Positions 42,883 through 52,487 of a DNA stretch of 64,000 nt are shown here, piece by piece; positions within the stretch are counted from its first letter, which is position 1; the number at the start of each line of letters is the position of its first letter. Position numbers and translations under genes: made by a program. This stretch comes from Microbacterium hatanonis (lineage in GTDB: Bacteria; Actinomycetota; Actinomycetes; Actinomycetales; Microbacteriaceae). The stretch lies in NCBI RefSeq assembly GCF_008017415.1, contig NZ_VRSV01000001.1:1860001-1924000 (forward strand), read 5' to 3'. The notes below the pieces were generated by a model. That model was not told where the DNA came from and ran no database searches. It saw only the letters and a program-made list of their open reading frames with translations.

Positions 42883-42888
42883 AGCCTA
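42883..42888 (-). promoter_or_regulatory. -10 box of leaderless AhpD-phosphatase operon
   Basis: TAGGCT on the minus strand, six bases before the ATG at 42876. Confidence 0.6.
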
Positions 42889-42913
42889 GGCGCGCAGCGC
42901 GCGGGTGTCCGGG

Positions 42914-42919
42914 CAGAAT
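42914..42919 (+). promoter_or_regulatory. -10 box of leaderless hydrolase gene
   Basis: CAGAAT, six bases before the GTG at 42926; this spacing decides the start against an upstream in-frame codon at 42905. Confidence 0.5.
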
Positions 42920-42925
42920 AGCCGC

Positions 42926-43846
42926 GTGACCGACTTCGACGAGTTCTCGTTCCTGTCCGACCAGGCCGCCGACGCCGGGTTGACCGTACCGATCCCCCGG
43001 GGCGAGCGTCTCAGCCTCACCCTCCCGGACGGTCGGACGCTCAGCGCACTGCGCTACGGCGACTCCGCCCCCGAGGTCACCTTCCTCCACGGCGCGGGGC
43101 TCAACGCGCACACGTGGGACACGACGGTCCTGGCGCTCGGCCGCCCCGCACTGGCGATCGACCTGGCCGGTCACGGCGATTCATCGTGGCGCGATGACGC
43201 GGCATACACGCCGCGCAACCTCGCGGCCGACGTCGTCGCCGCCCTGTCGGCCTGGACGGACGCCCCGCAGCTCCTGGTCGGTCAATCGCTCGGAGGCCTC
43301 ACGGCGGCCCCGGTCGCCGCATCCGCCCCCGACGCCGTCTCGCGTCTTCTCATCGTCGACATCACCCCGGGGGTCGACCCCGACGCCGGCCCTACTCAGG
43401 TGCGCGCCTTCTTCGCCGGCCCGACCGACTGGGCGTCGCGCGACGAGCTCGTCGACCGTGCACTCGCCTTCGGCCTGGGCGGCGGCTCGCGCGAGAAGGC
43501 AGCGCGAGGCGTGTTCCTCAACTCCCGCGTGCGCGCCGACGGGCGGGTCGAATGGAAGCACCATTTCGCTCACCTCGCCGCAGCCGCCGCGAACGACACC
43601 GGAAGCGCTCCGGCGCGCGACGACGCCGTGACGGCGCTGCTGTCGGGCGCGGGCTGGGACGACCTCGCCGCCGTACGGTGCCCGATCACGCTCATCCGCG
43701 GCGAGCGGGGATACGTCACCGAGGCGGATGCCGCGGAGTTCGCGCGTCGCCTGCCCCTGGCGAGCGTCGTCACCTTCGACTCCGGGCACAACGTCCAGGA
43801 GGACGCACCGGTCGAGCTGGCACGGGCGATCGCCGGCCTGCTCTGA
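42926..43846 (+). CDS. Alpha/beta hydrolase
   Basis: A 306-residue hydrolase with oxyanion motif HGAGLNAHTWD, nucleophile elbow GQSLGG (Ser), a likely Asp in the region before the cap's end, and catalytic His in SGHNVQED. It resembles C-C bond hydrolases and esterases of the MhpC type; the substrate is unknown. No signal peptide, so it is cytoplasmic. It is divergent from the AhpD-like gene. Confidence 0.88.
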   Translation: MTDFDEFSFLSDQAADAGLTVPIPRGERLSLTLPDGRTLSALRYGDSAPEVTFLHGAGLNAHTWDTTVLALGRPALAIDLAGHGDSSWRDDAAYTPRNLAADVVAALSAWTDAPQLLVGQSLGGLTAAPVAASAPDAVSRLLIVDITPGVDPDAGPTQVRAFFAGPTDWASRDELVDRALAFGLGGGSREKAARGVFLNSRVRADGRVEWKHHFAHLAAAAANDTGSAPARDDAVTALLSGAGWDDLAAVRCPITLIRGERGYVTEADAAEFARRLPLASVVTFDSGHNVQEDAPVELARAIAGLL

Positions 43847-43864
43847 GTCGCTGCGCACCGGCCT

Positions 43865-43881
43865 GTGACGTTCCGCGTCAC
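43865..43881 (+). terminator. Small hairpin after the hydrolase gene
   Basis: GTGACG (43865-43870) pairs with CGTCAC (43876-43881) across a 5-base loop, 19 bases after the stop. No T-run follows, so it is a weak candidate. Confidence 0.4.
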
Positions 43882-43909
43882 GGTCGCCTCACGCACCCGC
43901 GCGGAACCC

Positions 43910-43915
43910 TAGGCT
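43910..43915 (+). promoter_or_regulatory. -10 box of the peptide ABC operon
   Basis: TAGGCT, about 80 bases before the binding-protein start, in the only intergenic gap ahead of the five-gene operon. A -35 box is not clear. Confidence 0.45.
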
Positions 43916-43996
43916 GGTAGGCACACCGAGATCGCCTGCCCGCGGCGTCCGACAGCATCGATGACGCCGCCTCCTGGGGAAAGGACCCGCCCGCAC

Positions 43997-45511
43997 ATGC
44001 CCCGCCGCGCCACCCTCGCCACCGCCGCCCTCTTCGTCACGGGGGCCCTGATCCTCGCGGGCTGCTCCAGCTCGCCGTCCCCGGCACCGACATCTGTCGG
44101 CGCCCCCGACCCCGACGCGACCCTCACGATCGCCGCGACGCTCGAGCCGTCGAACCTCGACATCCGCCACACCTCCGGTGCGGCCCTCGACCAGGCGCTC
44201 ATCGACAACGTCTACGAGGGGATCGTCTCCCGCGATCAGGACAATAACGTCGTCCCGAAGCTCGCGAGCGCCTACGAGGTCTCCGACGACGGACTGACCT
44301 ACACGTTCACCCTGCAGGACGGCGTGACCTTCCACGACGGCAGCGCCCTCACCGCCGACGACGTCGTCACCTCGCTCACCACGGCGAAGGACGACCCGAC
44401 CGTCCAGGGCAACTCCGCCCTCGCGGGCGTGACCTCGATCACCTCCCCCGACGCCGCGACCGTCGTGGTGACGCTCGCCGAGCCGAACAGCGACTTCCTC
44501 TTCTCCCTCACCGGGCGTGCCGGTCTCGTCGTCCGAGCCGGTGACACCACCGACCTGCAGACCAAGGCGAACGGCACCGGCCCCTTCACCGTCTCCCAGT
44601 GGGCGCAGGGGCAGAGCCTGACCCTCGACCGGGCGGACGCCTACTGGGGCGAGCAGGCGGGCGTCGCCGAGGTCGTCATCGACTACATCCCCGACCGCAC
44701 GGCCGCGGCCAACGCCGCCCTCGCGGACGAGGTCGACGTCACCCTCGAGCTCGACCCCGAGTTCCGCTCCCAGATCGAGGACAGCGGCCTCTTCACGATC
44801 GAGACCGGGCAGACCACCGACAAGGGCACGCTGGCGTTCAACAACGCCGCTCCCCCGCTGAACGACCCGAAGGTGCGCGAAGCGCTCCGCCTCGCGATCG
44901 ATCACGACGGACTCGTCGAGGCCATCGGCGGCGTCGGCTCGCCGCTCTACGGCCCGATCCCCGAGCTCGACCCGGGCTACGAGGACCTGTCCGACCTCGT
45001 CCCGTTCGACCCCGAGCGCGCGAAGGAACTCCTGACGGAGGCCGGCCAGGAGGATCTCGAACTGACGCTCACGATCCCGAACATCTACGACGCGACCATT
45101 CCGACCTACCTCGTGTCGGCGTTCAACGACATCGGTGTGACGCTCACGGTCGAATCGGTCGAGTTCTCCGTCTGGCTGCAGGACGTCTACACGAACAAGG
45201 ACTACGAACTCAGCTTCGTCCGTCACGTCGAGGCCCGCGACTTCTCGAACTGGACCGATCCCGACTACTACTTCGGGTACGACAACCCCGAGGTGCAGTC
45301 GCTCTACGCCGAGGCCGTCGCATCGGTGGACGAGGAAGAGGCCGACACCCTCCTCGCCGAGGCCGCGCGGATCGTGTCGGAGGACGACGCGGCCGACTGG
45401 CTCTTCGTGGCCACCCCGCTGGCTGCGGTGAGCACGCAGGTCGCCGACTTCCCGAAGAACTCGTTGAACGTGCGGCTTCCGTTGGCCGGCGTCACGGTCT
45501 CGTCCGAGTGA
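43997..45511 (+). CDS. Peptide-type ABC transporter substrate-binding lipoprotein
   Basis: A 504-residue family 5 extracellular binding protein for peptides, or possibly nickel or sugars. The N-terminus has a lipoprotein signal (GALILAGC, Cys23). Family blocks are LASAYEVSDDGLTYTFTLQDGVTFHDG and REALRLAIDHDGLV. The ATG at 43997 gives a standard signal peptide, whereas the ATG at 43961 would put charged residues in front. It leads an operon with two permeases and two ATPases. Confidence 0.92.
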   Translation: MPRRATLATAALFVTGALILAGCSSSPSPAPTSVGAPDPDATLTIAATLEPSNLDIRHTSGAALDQALIDNVYEGIVSRDQDNNVVPKLASAYEVSDDGLTYTFTLQDGVTFHDGSALTADDVVTSLTTAKDDPTVQGNSALAGVTSITSPDAATVVVTLAEPNSDFLFSLTGRAGLVVRAGDTTDLQTKANGTGPFTVSQWAQGQSLTLDRADAYWGEQAGVAEVVIDYIPDRTAAANAALADEVDVTLELDPEFRSQIEDSGLFTIETGQTTDKGTLAFNNAAPPLNDPKVREALRLAIDHDGLVEAIGGVGSPLYGPIPELDPGYEDLSDLVPFDPERAKELLTEAGQEDLELTLTIPNIYDATIPTYLVSAFNDIGVTLTVESVEFSVWLQDVYTNKDYELSFVRHVEARDFSNWTDPDYYFGYDNPEVQSLYAEAVASVDEEEADTLLAEAARIVSEDDAADWLFVATPLAAVSTQVADFPKNSLNVRLPLAGVTVSSE

Positions 45512-45544
45512 TGTCGCCGAAGAACTGACGGTGTCGTCGCAGTG

Positions 45545-46492
45545 ATGCGCTACGCGGTGACGAGGATGGTCCTGCTCCTGGCAGGCCTCCTCGTCGCCAG
45601 CGTGCTCATCTTCCTGACGCTCCGCGTTCTCCCCGGCGACGTCGCGGCGGTGATCGGCGGTACCACGTCGTCGCCCGAACAGGTCGCAGCCATCCGCGAG
45701 GGCCTGGGACTCGACCGCCCGCTCGCGACGCAGTACACCGACTGGATCGGCGGACTCCTCCGCGGCGACCTCGGCACCTCGTTGCTGACCGGCGCCCCGG
45801 TCGCCGACGAACTCGCGTCGAAGGCGCAGGTCACCGTGCCGCTGGGCGTGCTGTCGCTGCTGATCGCCCTGGCCTTCAGCATCCCGCTCGGCGTCGCCGC
45901 GGCGCTGCGCCGCGGCCGTGCAGACGGCACCGCGCTGAGCGTGGCGGCGCAGTCCCTCGCGGCCGTGCCCGTGGTCTGGGCGGGCCTCATGCTCGTCGTG
46001 GTGTTCGCGGTCTGGCTCGGCTGGCTGCCCGCGCAGGGCTTCCCCCGCAACGGCTGGGCCGACCCCGACGCGGCGATCCGTTCGCTGATCCTCCCGGCTC
46101 TCACGATCGGCGTGGTGGAGGGGGCGATGCTGATGCGCTTCGTCCGCAGCGCCACGCTGCAGGCGATCGACCAGGACTACGTGCGCACGGCCGCCGCGAA
46201 AGGACTCACCCGCACCCGGGCACTCATACGCCACGGGCTCCCCAACGTCGCGCTGTCGGTCATCACCGTCCTCGGTCTGCAGGTCGCCGGAATCGTGGTC
46301 GGCGCCGTCATCATCGAGCAGCTGTTCTCCCTTCCGGGCATCGGACGGATGCTGGTCACCGACGTCGGTCAGCGGGACCTCCCGAAAGTGCAGAGCGAGC
46401 TGCTCGCGCTGACCGGCTTCGTGCTCGTCATCGGGTTCGTCGTCGATCTCGTGCAGCGGCTGATCGACCCTCGACAGCGGGAGGCGGTATGA
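45545..46492 (+). CDS. Peptide ABC transporter permease, DppB type
   Basis: A 315-residue permease with six membrane segments, family start VTRMVLLLAGLLVASVLIFLTLRVLPGD, and the EAA loop RTAAAKGLTRTRALIRHGLPN. GTG at 45542 directly before the ATG could also serve. Its stop overlaps the next permease (ATGA). Confidence 0.92.
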   Translation: MRYAVTRMVLLLAGLLVASVLIFLTLRVLPGDVAAVIGGTTSSPEQVAAIREGLGLDRPLATQYTDWIGGLLRGDLGTSLLTGAPVADELASKAQVTVPLGVLSLLIALAFSIPLGVAAALRRGRADGTALSVAAQSLAAVPVVWAGLMLVVVFAVWLGWLPAQGFPRNGWADPDAAIRSLILPALTIGVVEGAMLMRFVRSATLQAIDQDYVRTAAAKGLTRTRALIRHGLPNVALSVITVLGLQVAGIVVGAVIIEQLFSLPGIGRMLVTDVGQRDLPKVQSELLALTGFVLVIGFVVDLVQRLIDPRQREAV

Positions 46493-47381
46493 GCACGACG
46501 AGACCCGCCGCGCGCCGTGCCTGGCTCGGCCGCCTCTGGGCGCTCGGCACCGGGCGATTCGGCCTCGTCGTCGTGGCCGTGGTCGTCGCCACGGCGATCG
46601 TCGCCGTCTTCTGGACCCCCTTCCCTCCGCAGCAGGTCGACATCGCCGCCCGTTGGTCGTCTCCCGGTTGGCCGCACCTGCTCGGCACCGACGACACCGG
46701 GCGCGACATCCTGAGCCTGCTGATGGCCGGCGCGCGCACCACGCTGATGGTCTCCATCGGGGCGGGCGTCGTCGCGACCCTGCTGGGCATCGCGTTGGCC
46801 GCGCTGGGCGCCCTGACGACCCGATGGGTGCGCGAGACGGTGGCCGTGCTGATCGACATCCTCGTCGCCTTCCCCGTGCTGATCATCGCGATGATGATCA
46901 CCGCCGTCTGGGGCGGCTCCCTCGGTGTGGTGATCTGGGCCGTCGGCATCGGGTTCGGGGTCAACATCGCCCGCGTCACGCGCGCGGAGCTGCGCCGGGT
47001 GCTCCACAGCGAGTTCGTACTGGCCGGTCGCGCCAGCGGCCTCTCCCCGGCGCAGAACCTCTGGCGGCACCTGCTCCCGAACGTGGCGCCCGTCTTCATC
47101 GTGCAGCTGTCGTGGGCGATGGCGGTCGCCGTCCTCGCCGAGGCCGGGCTGTCGTACCTCGGGTTCGGCGCACCGCTCACCGAGCCGTCGTGGGGCGTGC
47201 TGCTCGAGCAGCTGCAGCGGTACGTGTCGGTCTACCCGTTGACCGTGGTGTGGCCGGGACTTGCGATCACCGTGACCGTGCTCGGCCTCAACCTCCTCGG
47301 CGACGGGCTGCGCGAGGCCACCGATCCGACGCTGTCGCGGCGCACCGCCGCATCCCGCGTGCACGTCCCGGAGGTGGTCTC

Positions 47382-47385
<4 letters not shown>
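46489..47385 (+). CDS. Peptide ABC transporter permease, DppC type
   Basis: A 298-residue permease. Typical blocks are HLLGTDDTGRDILSLLMAGARTTL and the EAA loop RASGLSPAQNLWRHLLPN, with five to six membrane segments. It overlaps the genes on both sides by four bases, which fixes stoichiometric translation with the DppB-like partner. Confidence 0.92.
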
Positions 47386-48166
<781 letters not shown>

Positions 48167-48170
<4 letters not shown>

Positions 48171-48961
48171 GCGAGATCCTGCTGCGCGCTCGCGGACTCA
48201 CGCGCCGCTACACGGCACCGCGTCGCACCCTGTTCGCGCCGCGGGTCGTCACGACGGCTCTCGACGCGGTCGACCTCGACGTGACGGCGGGATCGGCCGT
48301 CGGCGTCATCGGTGAATCGGGGTCGGGCAAGTCCACTCTCGTGCGGCTGCTCCTGGCCCTCGACACCCCCACCGACGGAACGGTCGAACTGGACGGCCGT
48401 GAGGTGGACGCCCGGCAGAGCGCGCGGTCGCTCCACTGGCTGCGACGACAGACGGGCATCGTCTTCCAGGACCCCTACGCCTCGCTCGATCCGCGCATGA
48501 GCGTCGGGCGGATCGTCGGCGAGCCGCTGTGGGCGCTGGACGTCGCGGGCGACAGACGTGCTCGCGTCCGCGAGGTGCTCGAGCAGGTCGGCCTCGAAGC
48601 GGGCATGGCCGACCGCTTCCCCCACGAGTTCTCCGGCGGTCAGCGTCAGCGCATCGCCATCGCCCGGGCCATCGTGCACCGGCCGACCCTGCTCGTCGGC
48701 GACGAGCCGCTGTCGGCGCTCGACGTCACCGTGCGCGCTCAGATCCTGCGGCTCCTCGCCGAGCTGCGCGCCGACGCGGGGCTCACCCTCCTGCTGGTCT
48801 CCCACGACCTCGGCGTCGTGCAGAACCTGTGCGACGAGGTCGTCGTGATGAAGGATGCACGCATCGTCGAGCGAGGACGCACCGAATCGGTGCTGCAGCA
48901 TCCGACCTCCGCGTACACGCGGTCGCTGCTCGACGCGATCCCGACGCTCCCCCAGCCGTAA
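48167..48961 (+). CDS. Peptide ABC transporter ATPase, DppF type
   Basis: A 264-residue ATPase: Walker A GESGSGKST, Q-loop IVFQDPYASLDPRMSVG, signature FSGGQRQR (Phe in place of Leu), Walker B LLVGDEPLSALD (Gly for Ala), switch VSHDLGV. It completes the importer and is the last gene of the operon. The next gene has its own promoter 45 bases on. Confidence 0.92.
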
Positions 48962-48994
48962 TCTTCGCGAAACCGAGGTGTCGGAACCGACGGT

Positions 48995-49000
48995 TAGTGT
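48995..49000 (+). promoter_or_regulatory. -10 box of leaderless M4 protease gene
   Basis: TAGTGT, six bases before the ATG at 49007; no ribosome site. Confidence 0.55.
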
Positions 49001-49006
49001 TCGGAC

Positions 49007-50071
49007 ATGTCCCCCGCGATCATCCCCCCGTTCTTGCTCGATCGGCTCGCCGAAACCGATCATCCCCGCTTCGCCCGCGCTGCGGCAGCCGCACGGGCGA
49101 CCCTCGCGGTCGGGCGTCCCGACCGTCCCGTGCGCGCGCGTCTGCGACTGTCGATCGACGAATCCGGAACCCTGGTCGCCGAGGCCGCCCCGGGTCCTGA
49201 CCGCGTCGTGTTCGATGCCGGCAACACCGAGCGGCTTCCGGGAGCGATCGTGCGGTCCGAAGACGATCCGGCCACCGGCGACGCGGCAGCCGACGAAGCC
49301 TTCGACGGCCTCGGCGCCACCTTCGACTTCTTCTGGGACGCTTTCTCGAGAGACGGGATCGACGCCAGCGGCGGCGCCCTGCTGGCGACGGTGCACTTCG
49401 GCGAGGACTACGACAACGCGTTCTGGAACGGCGAGCGCATGGTCTTCGGCGACGGCGACGGCGAGGTGTTCACCGGCTTCACACGGTCGTTGAGCGTCAT
49501 CGCGCACGAGCTCGCGCACGGGGTGACCGAGGCGGAGGGCGGCCTGGAGTACCAGGGGCAGTCGGGGGCGATCAACGAATCGCTGTCCGACGTGTTCGGC
49601 GTGCTGGCCGAGCAGCACCATCTCGGTCAGACCGCCGACAGGGCGACCTGGCTCGTCGGCCAGGGCATCTTCAGCGACGAGGTGCAGGGTGACGCCCTGC
49701 GTTCGCTGAAAGAGCCCGGCACGGCCTACGACGACGACGTGCTCGGCAGAGACCCGCAGCCCGGCCACATGCGCGACTACGTCGAGACGACCGACGACAA
49801 CGGCGGGGTGCACATCAACTCGGGCATCCCGAACAAGGCGTTCTATCTCACGGCGACCGCTCTCGGCGGGCGCGCCTGGGAGCGCGCGGGACTGGTGTGG
49901 TACCGCACTCTCACGGGCGGCGCGCTGTCGTCGACCGCCGACTTCTCCGAGTTCGCACGAGCGACGATCGCGACGGCGACGGCGGAGTACGGTGAGGAGT
50001 CGGAGGAGGTCGCCGCCGTCCGGGCCGGGTGGACCGGGGTCGGCGTCATCGAGGATGCAGCGAGCGACTGA
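49007..50071 (+). CDS. Protealysin-like M4 metalloprotease
   Basis: A 354-residue thermolysin-family zinc protease. Zinc site His167-Glu168-x-x-His171 (HELAH) and third ligand Glu191 (GAINESLSD), active His269 in GGVHINSGIPN. There is no signal peptide and no long FTP-type propeptide. Instead the N-terminus is short and begins with IIPPFLLDRLAE, like the PPxxL-type motif of protealysin precursors, which are self-processed. It is followed at once by an emfourin-type inhibitor. Cytoplasmic storage followed by release is the scheme proposed for relatives. Confidence 0.92.
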   Translation: MSPAIIPPFLLDRLAETDHPRFARAAAAARATLAVGRPDRPVRARLRLSIDESGTLVAEAAPGPDRVVFDAGNTERLPGAIVRSEDDPATGDAAADEAFDGLGATFDFFWDAFSRDGIDASGGALLATVHFGEDYDNAFWNGERMVFGDGDGEVFTGFTRSLSVIAHELAHGVTEAEGGLEYQGQSGAINESLSDVFGVLAEQHHLGQTADRATWLVGQGIFSDEVQGDALRSLKEPGTAYDDDVLGRDPQPGHMRDYVETTDDNGGVHINSGIPNKAFYLTATALGGRAWERAGLVWYRTLTGGALSSTADFSEFARATIATATAEYGEESEEVAAVRAGWTGVGVIEDAASD

Positions 50072-50381
50072 GCCGACGAGAGTGGTCGTCACCGTCGTGC
50101 GATCCGGCGGGATCGCCGGGCTGCGGCGGGAGTGGCGGGCAGAGCCGGCGCCCGACGCGGTCGATCGGTGGACCGCGCTGATCGACGGGTGCCCGTGGGA
50201 CGACCCGCCTGCCGCGGAGCCCGGGGCCGATCGGTACCAGTGGAGCATCCGCGCGCGCCGAGACGACTCCCCTGTGCGCGAGGCACGCATCGGCGATGGC
50301 CACCTCGCCGGGCCATGGCGCACGCTCGTCGACGAGGTGCGCGCCGAGTCCCGCCCCCGTCGCCCCGATCGCGCGCGCTGA
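50055..50381 (+). CDS. Emfourin-type inhibitor of the M4 protease
   Basis: A 108-residue protein with the emfourin start VVVTVVRSGGIAGLRREWRAE, in which the SGG-(I/F)-AG-(L/I)-RR block is diagnostic. Emfourin was described in Serratia as a tight inhibitor encoded next to protealysin. The ATG at 50055 overlaps the protease's last codons by 17 bases. A GTG at 50082 is a possible shorter start that begins at the core motif. The C-terminal 12 residues are basic. The function is inferred from family and position. Confidence 0.85.
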   Translation: MQRATEPTRVVVTVVRSGGIAGLRREWRAEPAPDAVDRWTALIDGCPWDDPPAAEPGADRYQWSIRARRDDSPVREARIGDGHLAGPWRTLVDEVRAESRPRRPDRAR

Positions 50382-50390
50382 GGTCTCGCG

Positions 50391-50999
50391 TCAGCCGAAG
50401 AGGCGCTTCTTCTTCACCTTCGGCACGCTCAGCTGCAGGTAGACCACGCCCAGCCATCGACCGAACTTGAAACCGACCCGGCCCATCCGGCCGACCTCGA
50501 CGAACCCGAGCTTCTGGTGCAGGGCGATCGACGCCTCGGCTCCCCGGTCGCTGATGGCCGCAACGATCTCGCGGATCCCGGCTTCCTGCGCGGCGGCGAT
50601 GACGGCCTCCATCAGCGCACGCCCGAGCCCCTTGCCCGCGGCCGCCTGCCCGAGGTAGATCGAGTTCTCGACCGTGTAGCGATAGGCGGACTTGCTCTTC
50701 CACGGCTGCAGCAGCGCGTATCCGAGGATCTGGCCCGACGGCGACTGCGCGACCAGGAACGGCATGCCGAGCTTCTGGAGGTAGGCGTACTTCTCACGCC
50801 ACTGCGCGAGGGTCCAGCGCTTCTCGTCGAACGTGACCATCGAGTTCGTCACGTAGTAGTTGTAGATCTCGCGGATGTCGGGGATGTCGCTCTCGCGCAC
50901 CGGCCGGATCTCGTAGGTGAAGGGGCGTTCCGGCTCGGGCGCGCGGCGCAGATGCCAGGGAAGACGCCGACGGCTCTTGTCGTATTCGTCTTCCAGCAT
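50391..50999 (-). CDS. GNAT N-acetyltransferase, phosphinothricin-acetyltransferase-like
   Basis: A 202-residue acetyl-CoA-dependent transferase. The block IREIYNYYVTNSMVTFDE resembles Pat/Bar and YwnH relatives; QAAAGKGLGRALMEAVI is the acetyl-CoA loop, and LHQKLGFVEVGRM is the family end. The tail is basic (KVKKKRLFG). A TAAAAT box seven bases before the ATG at 50999 suggests a leaderless start. The in-frame ATG at 51008 overlaps that box. Confidence 0.85.
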   Translation of the reverse strand: MLEDEYDKSRRRLPWHLRRAPEPERPFTYEIRPVRESDIPDIREIYNYYVTNSMVTFDEKRWTLAQWREKYAYLQKLGMPFLVAQSPSGQILGYALLQPWKSKSAYRYTVENSIYLGQAAAGKGLGRALMEAVIAAAQEAGIREIVAAISDRGAEASIALHQKLGFVEVGRMGRVGFKFGRWLGVVYLQLSVPKVKKKRLFG

Positions 51000-51006
51000 G
51001 ACCGTC

Positions 51007-51012
51007 ATTTTA
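51007..51012 (-). promoter_or_regulatory. -10 box of the GNAT gene
   Basis: TAAAAT on the minus strand, seven bases before the ATG at 50999. Confidence 0.45.
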
Positions 51013-51049
51013 TGCTGTCTTACGGCTTCGCCCGGCCTCGCTCGGCCTA

Positions 51050-51162
51050 GCGGGCTGCGCGTCGTGCTCGGCGGTGACGCATGCCCGAGACGTCGGCCTG
51101 CGGCCGTCGTCTCCCGCCAGTCCCGATGCCAGCGTCTCCGCCGAGCACGACGCTCCGCCCGC
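51050..51162. repeat. Large intergenic palindrome downstream of ung
   Basis: Arms GTCGTGCTCGGCGG (51061-51074) and CCGCCGAGCACGAC (51138-51151) are exact; GCGGG with CCCGC extends them outward, GACGC with GCGTC inward after one mismatch, and GAGACG (51087-51092) with CGTCTC (51108-51113) forms an inner stem. It lies between ung and the GNAT gene. A further CGAGACGTC word follows at about 51193, the same word as in the 15900 element. Confidence 0.75.
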
Positions 51163-51209
51163 AGCATCCCGTCCCGGCGGTGCCGCAACACCCGAGACGT
51201 CGCGGCAGT

Positions 51210-51896
51210 TCAGGCGGGCAGGCGCCAGTCCACCGGCGTCGCTCCCTGCCGCTCGAGCAGCGCGTTCGCCGTCGAGAAGGGCTTCGATCCGAAGAACCCG
51301 CGCCGCGCCGACAGCGGGGAGGGATGGGCGGAGGCGACGATCGGCGTATCCCCGAGCAGAGGACGGAGGTTCGCCGCATCCTTCCCCCACAGGATCGCCA
51401 CCAGCGGCGCATCGCGCTCCACGAGGCTGCGGATCGCGAGCTCGGTCACCTTCTCCCATCCCCAGCCCCGGTGCGAACCCGCATCGCCGGGGGCGACGGT
51501 CAGCACGCGGTTGAGCAGCATGACTCCCTGGTCGCTCCACGCCGAGAGGTCGCCGTGCGGCGCGGGCGGGATGCCGAGATCGGACTCGAGCTCCGCGTAG
51601 ATGTTCGACAGGCTCCGAGGGATGGGGCGGACGTGCCGGTCGACGGCGAACGAGAGCCCGATGGGGTTGCCCGGTGTCGGATACGGGTCCTGCCCGACGA
51701 TCAGCACCTTCACGTCGGCACGCGGCCTTGCGAAGGCGCGCAGCACGTTCTCGCCCGCGGGCAGGTAGGAGCGACCCGCGGCCACCTCGCCTCGGAGCCG
51801 GTCGCCGAGCGCGGCGATGTCGTCGGCGACGGGTTCGAGCGCGGCGGCCCACCCGTCGTCGAGGAGGCCGGCCGCCGACAGCTCGGGCAGCGTCAT
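51210..51896 (-). CDS. ung: Uracil-DNA glycosylase, family 1
   Basis: It removes uracil from DNA by base excision. The 228 residues carry the catalytic water-activating motif GQDPYP (Asp70) and the Leu-intercalation loop HPSPLSA with catalytic His. The ATG at 51896 is 10 bases after the phosphoribosyltransferase stop, so the two are probably one transcript. Confidence 0.96.
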   Translation of the reverse strand: MTLPELSAAGLLDDGWAAALEPVADDIAALGDRLRGEVAAGRSYLPAGENVLRAFARPRADVKVLIVGQDPYPTPGNPIGLSFAVDRHVRPIPRSLSNIYAELESDLGIPPAPHGDLSAWSDQGVMLLNRVLTVAPGDAGSHRGWGWEKVTELAIRSLVERDAPLVAILWGKDAANLRPLLGDTPIVASAHPSPLSARRGFFGSKPFSTANALLERQGATPVDWRLPA

Positions 51897-51906
51897 CGCC
51901 ACGGGG

Positions 51907-52398
51907 TCAGGCCTCGTCCTCTTCGATGACCGTCCCCTGCGCCGACCACGGGAAGTCGATCCACAGCGACGTCTCCTTCCAGGAGTAGTCGGGCTGGATG
52001 ATCGTCGTCGGCTTCGTGTAGATGACGACCGAGCGCATGTCGGCACCGCGCTCGCGCAACATCTTCACCGCGAGGGCGAGCGTCCGGCCGCTGTCGGCGA
52101 CGTCGTCGACGAGCAGCACTTTGCGGCCGCCGAGATACTCGGTGTCGAGTGCCGGGCGCAGCACCTCGGGGGCGTCGAGCACGGTTCCGATGCCGGTGTA
52201 GAACTCGACGTTCAGCGCTCCGCAGTTCTTGACCCCCAGCCCGTATGCGATGGATCCCGCCGGCAGCAGACCGCCGCGGGCGATCGCCACCACGACCTCG
52301 GGAACGAATCCGTCGGCGAGGATCTCGCGGGCCAGGTCTCGGGACGCGGCGCCGAACCCGTCCCACGTCAGTGTCTCGCGCTCATCACTCATGGCCAT
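51907..52398 (-). CDS. Purine phosphoribosyltransferase, Gpt-like
   Basis: A 163-residue type I phosphoribosyltransferase with the PRPP loop [14 protein letters not shown]. The closest functional types are xanthine/guanine or hypoxanthine salvage enzymes ([35 protein letters not shown]). The ATG at 52398 has AGGAGG five bases upstream; a second ATG two codons on is less well spaced. Confidence 0.88.
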   Translation of the reverse strand: MAMSDERETLTWDGFGAASRDLAREILADGFVPEVVVAIARGGLLPAGSIAYGLGVKNCGALNVEFYTGIGTVLDAPEVLRPALDTEYLGGRKVLLVDDVADSGRTLALAVKMLRERGADMRSVVIYTKPTTIIQPDYSWKETSLWIDFPWSAQGTVIEEDEA

Positions 52399-52426
52399 GG
52401 GGTCCTCCTCGGGGACGGTTCGCTCC

Positions 52427-52432
52427 AGCCTA
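52427..52432 (-). promoter_or_regulatory. -10 box of the phosphoribosyltransferase-ung unit
   Basis: TAGGCT on the minus strand, 28 bases before the ATG, which has its own ribosome site. Confidence 0.5.
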
Positions 52433-52475
52433 GGCATCCGGCCCGCCGTGCCCGTATCCCGCCCGGTGCCCGGTG

Positions 52476-52481
52476 TACTCT
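52476..52481 (+). promoter_or_regulatory. -10 box of leaderless MFS gene
   Basis: TACTCT, six bases before the ATG at 52488. This rejects the GTG at 52473, which lies ahead of the box. Confidence 0.6.
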
Positions 52482-52487
52482 CGCCCC

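Noticed and set aside
43889..46234. 781-codon minus-strand frame over the peptide ABC genes
   Set aside because: Shadow of clear binding-protein and permease genes; low-complexity sequence full of Arg, Asp, Glu and Val.
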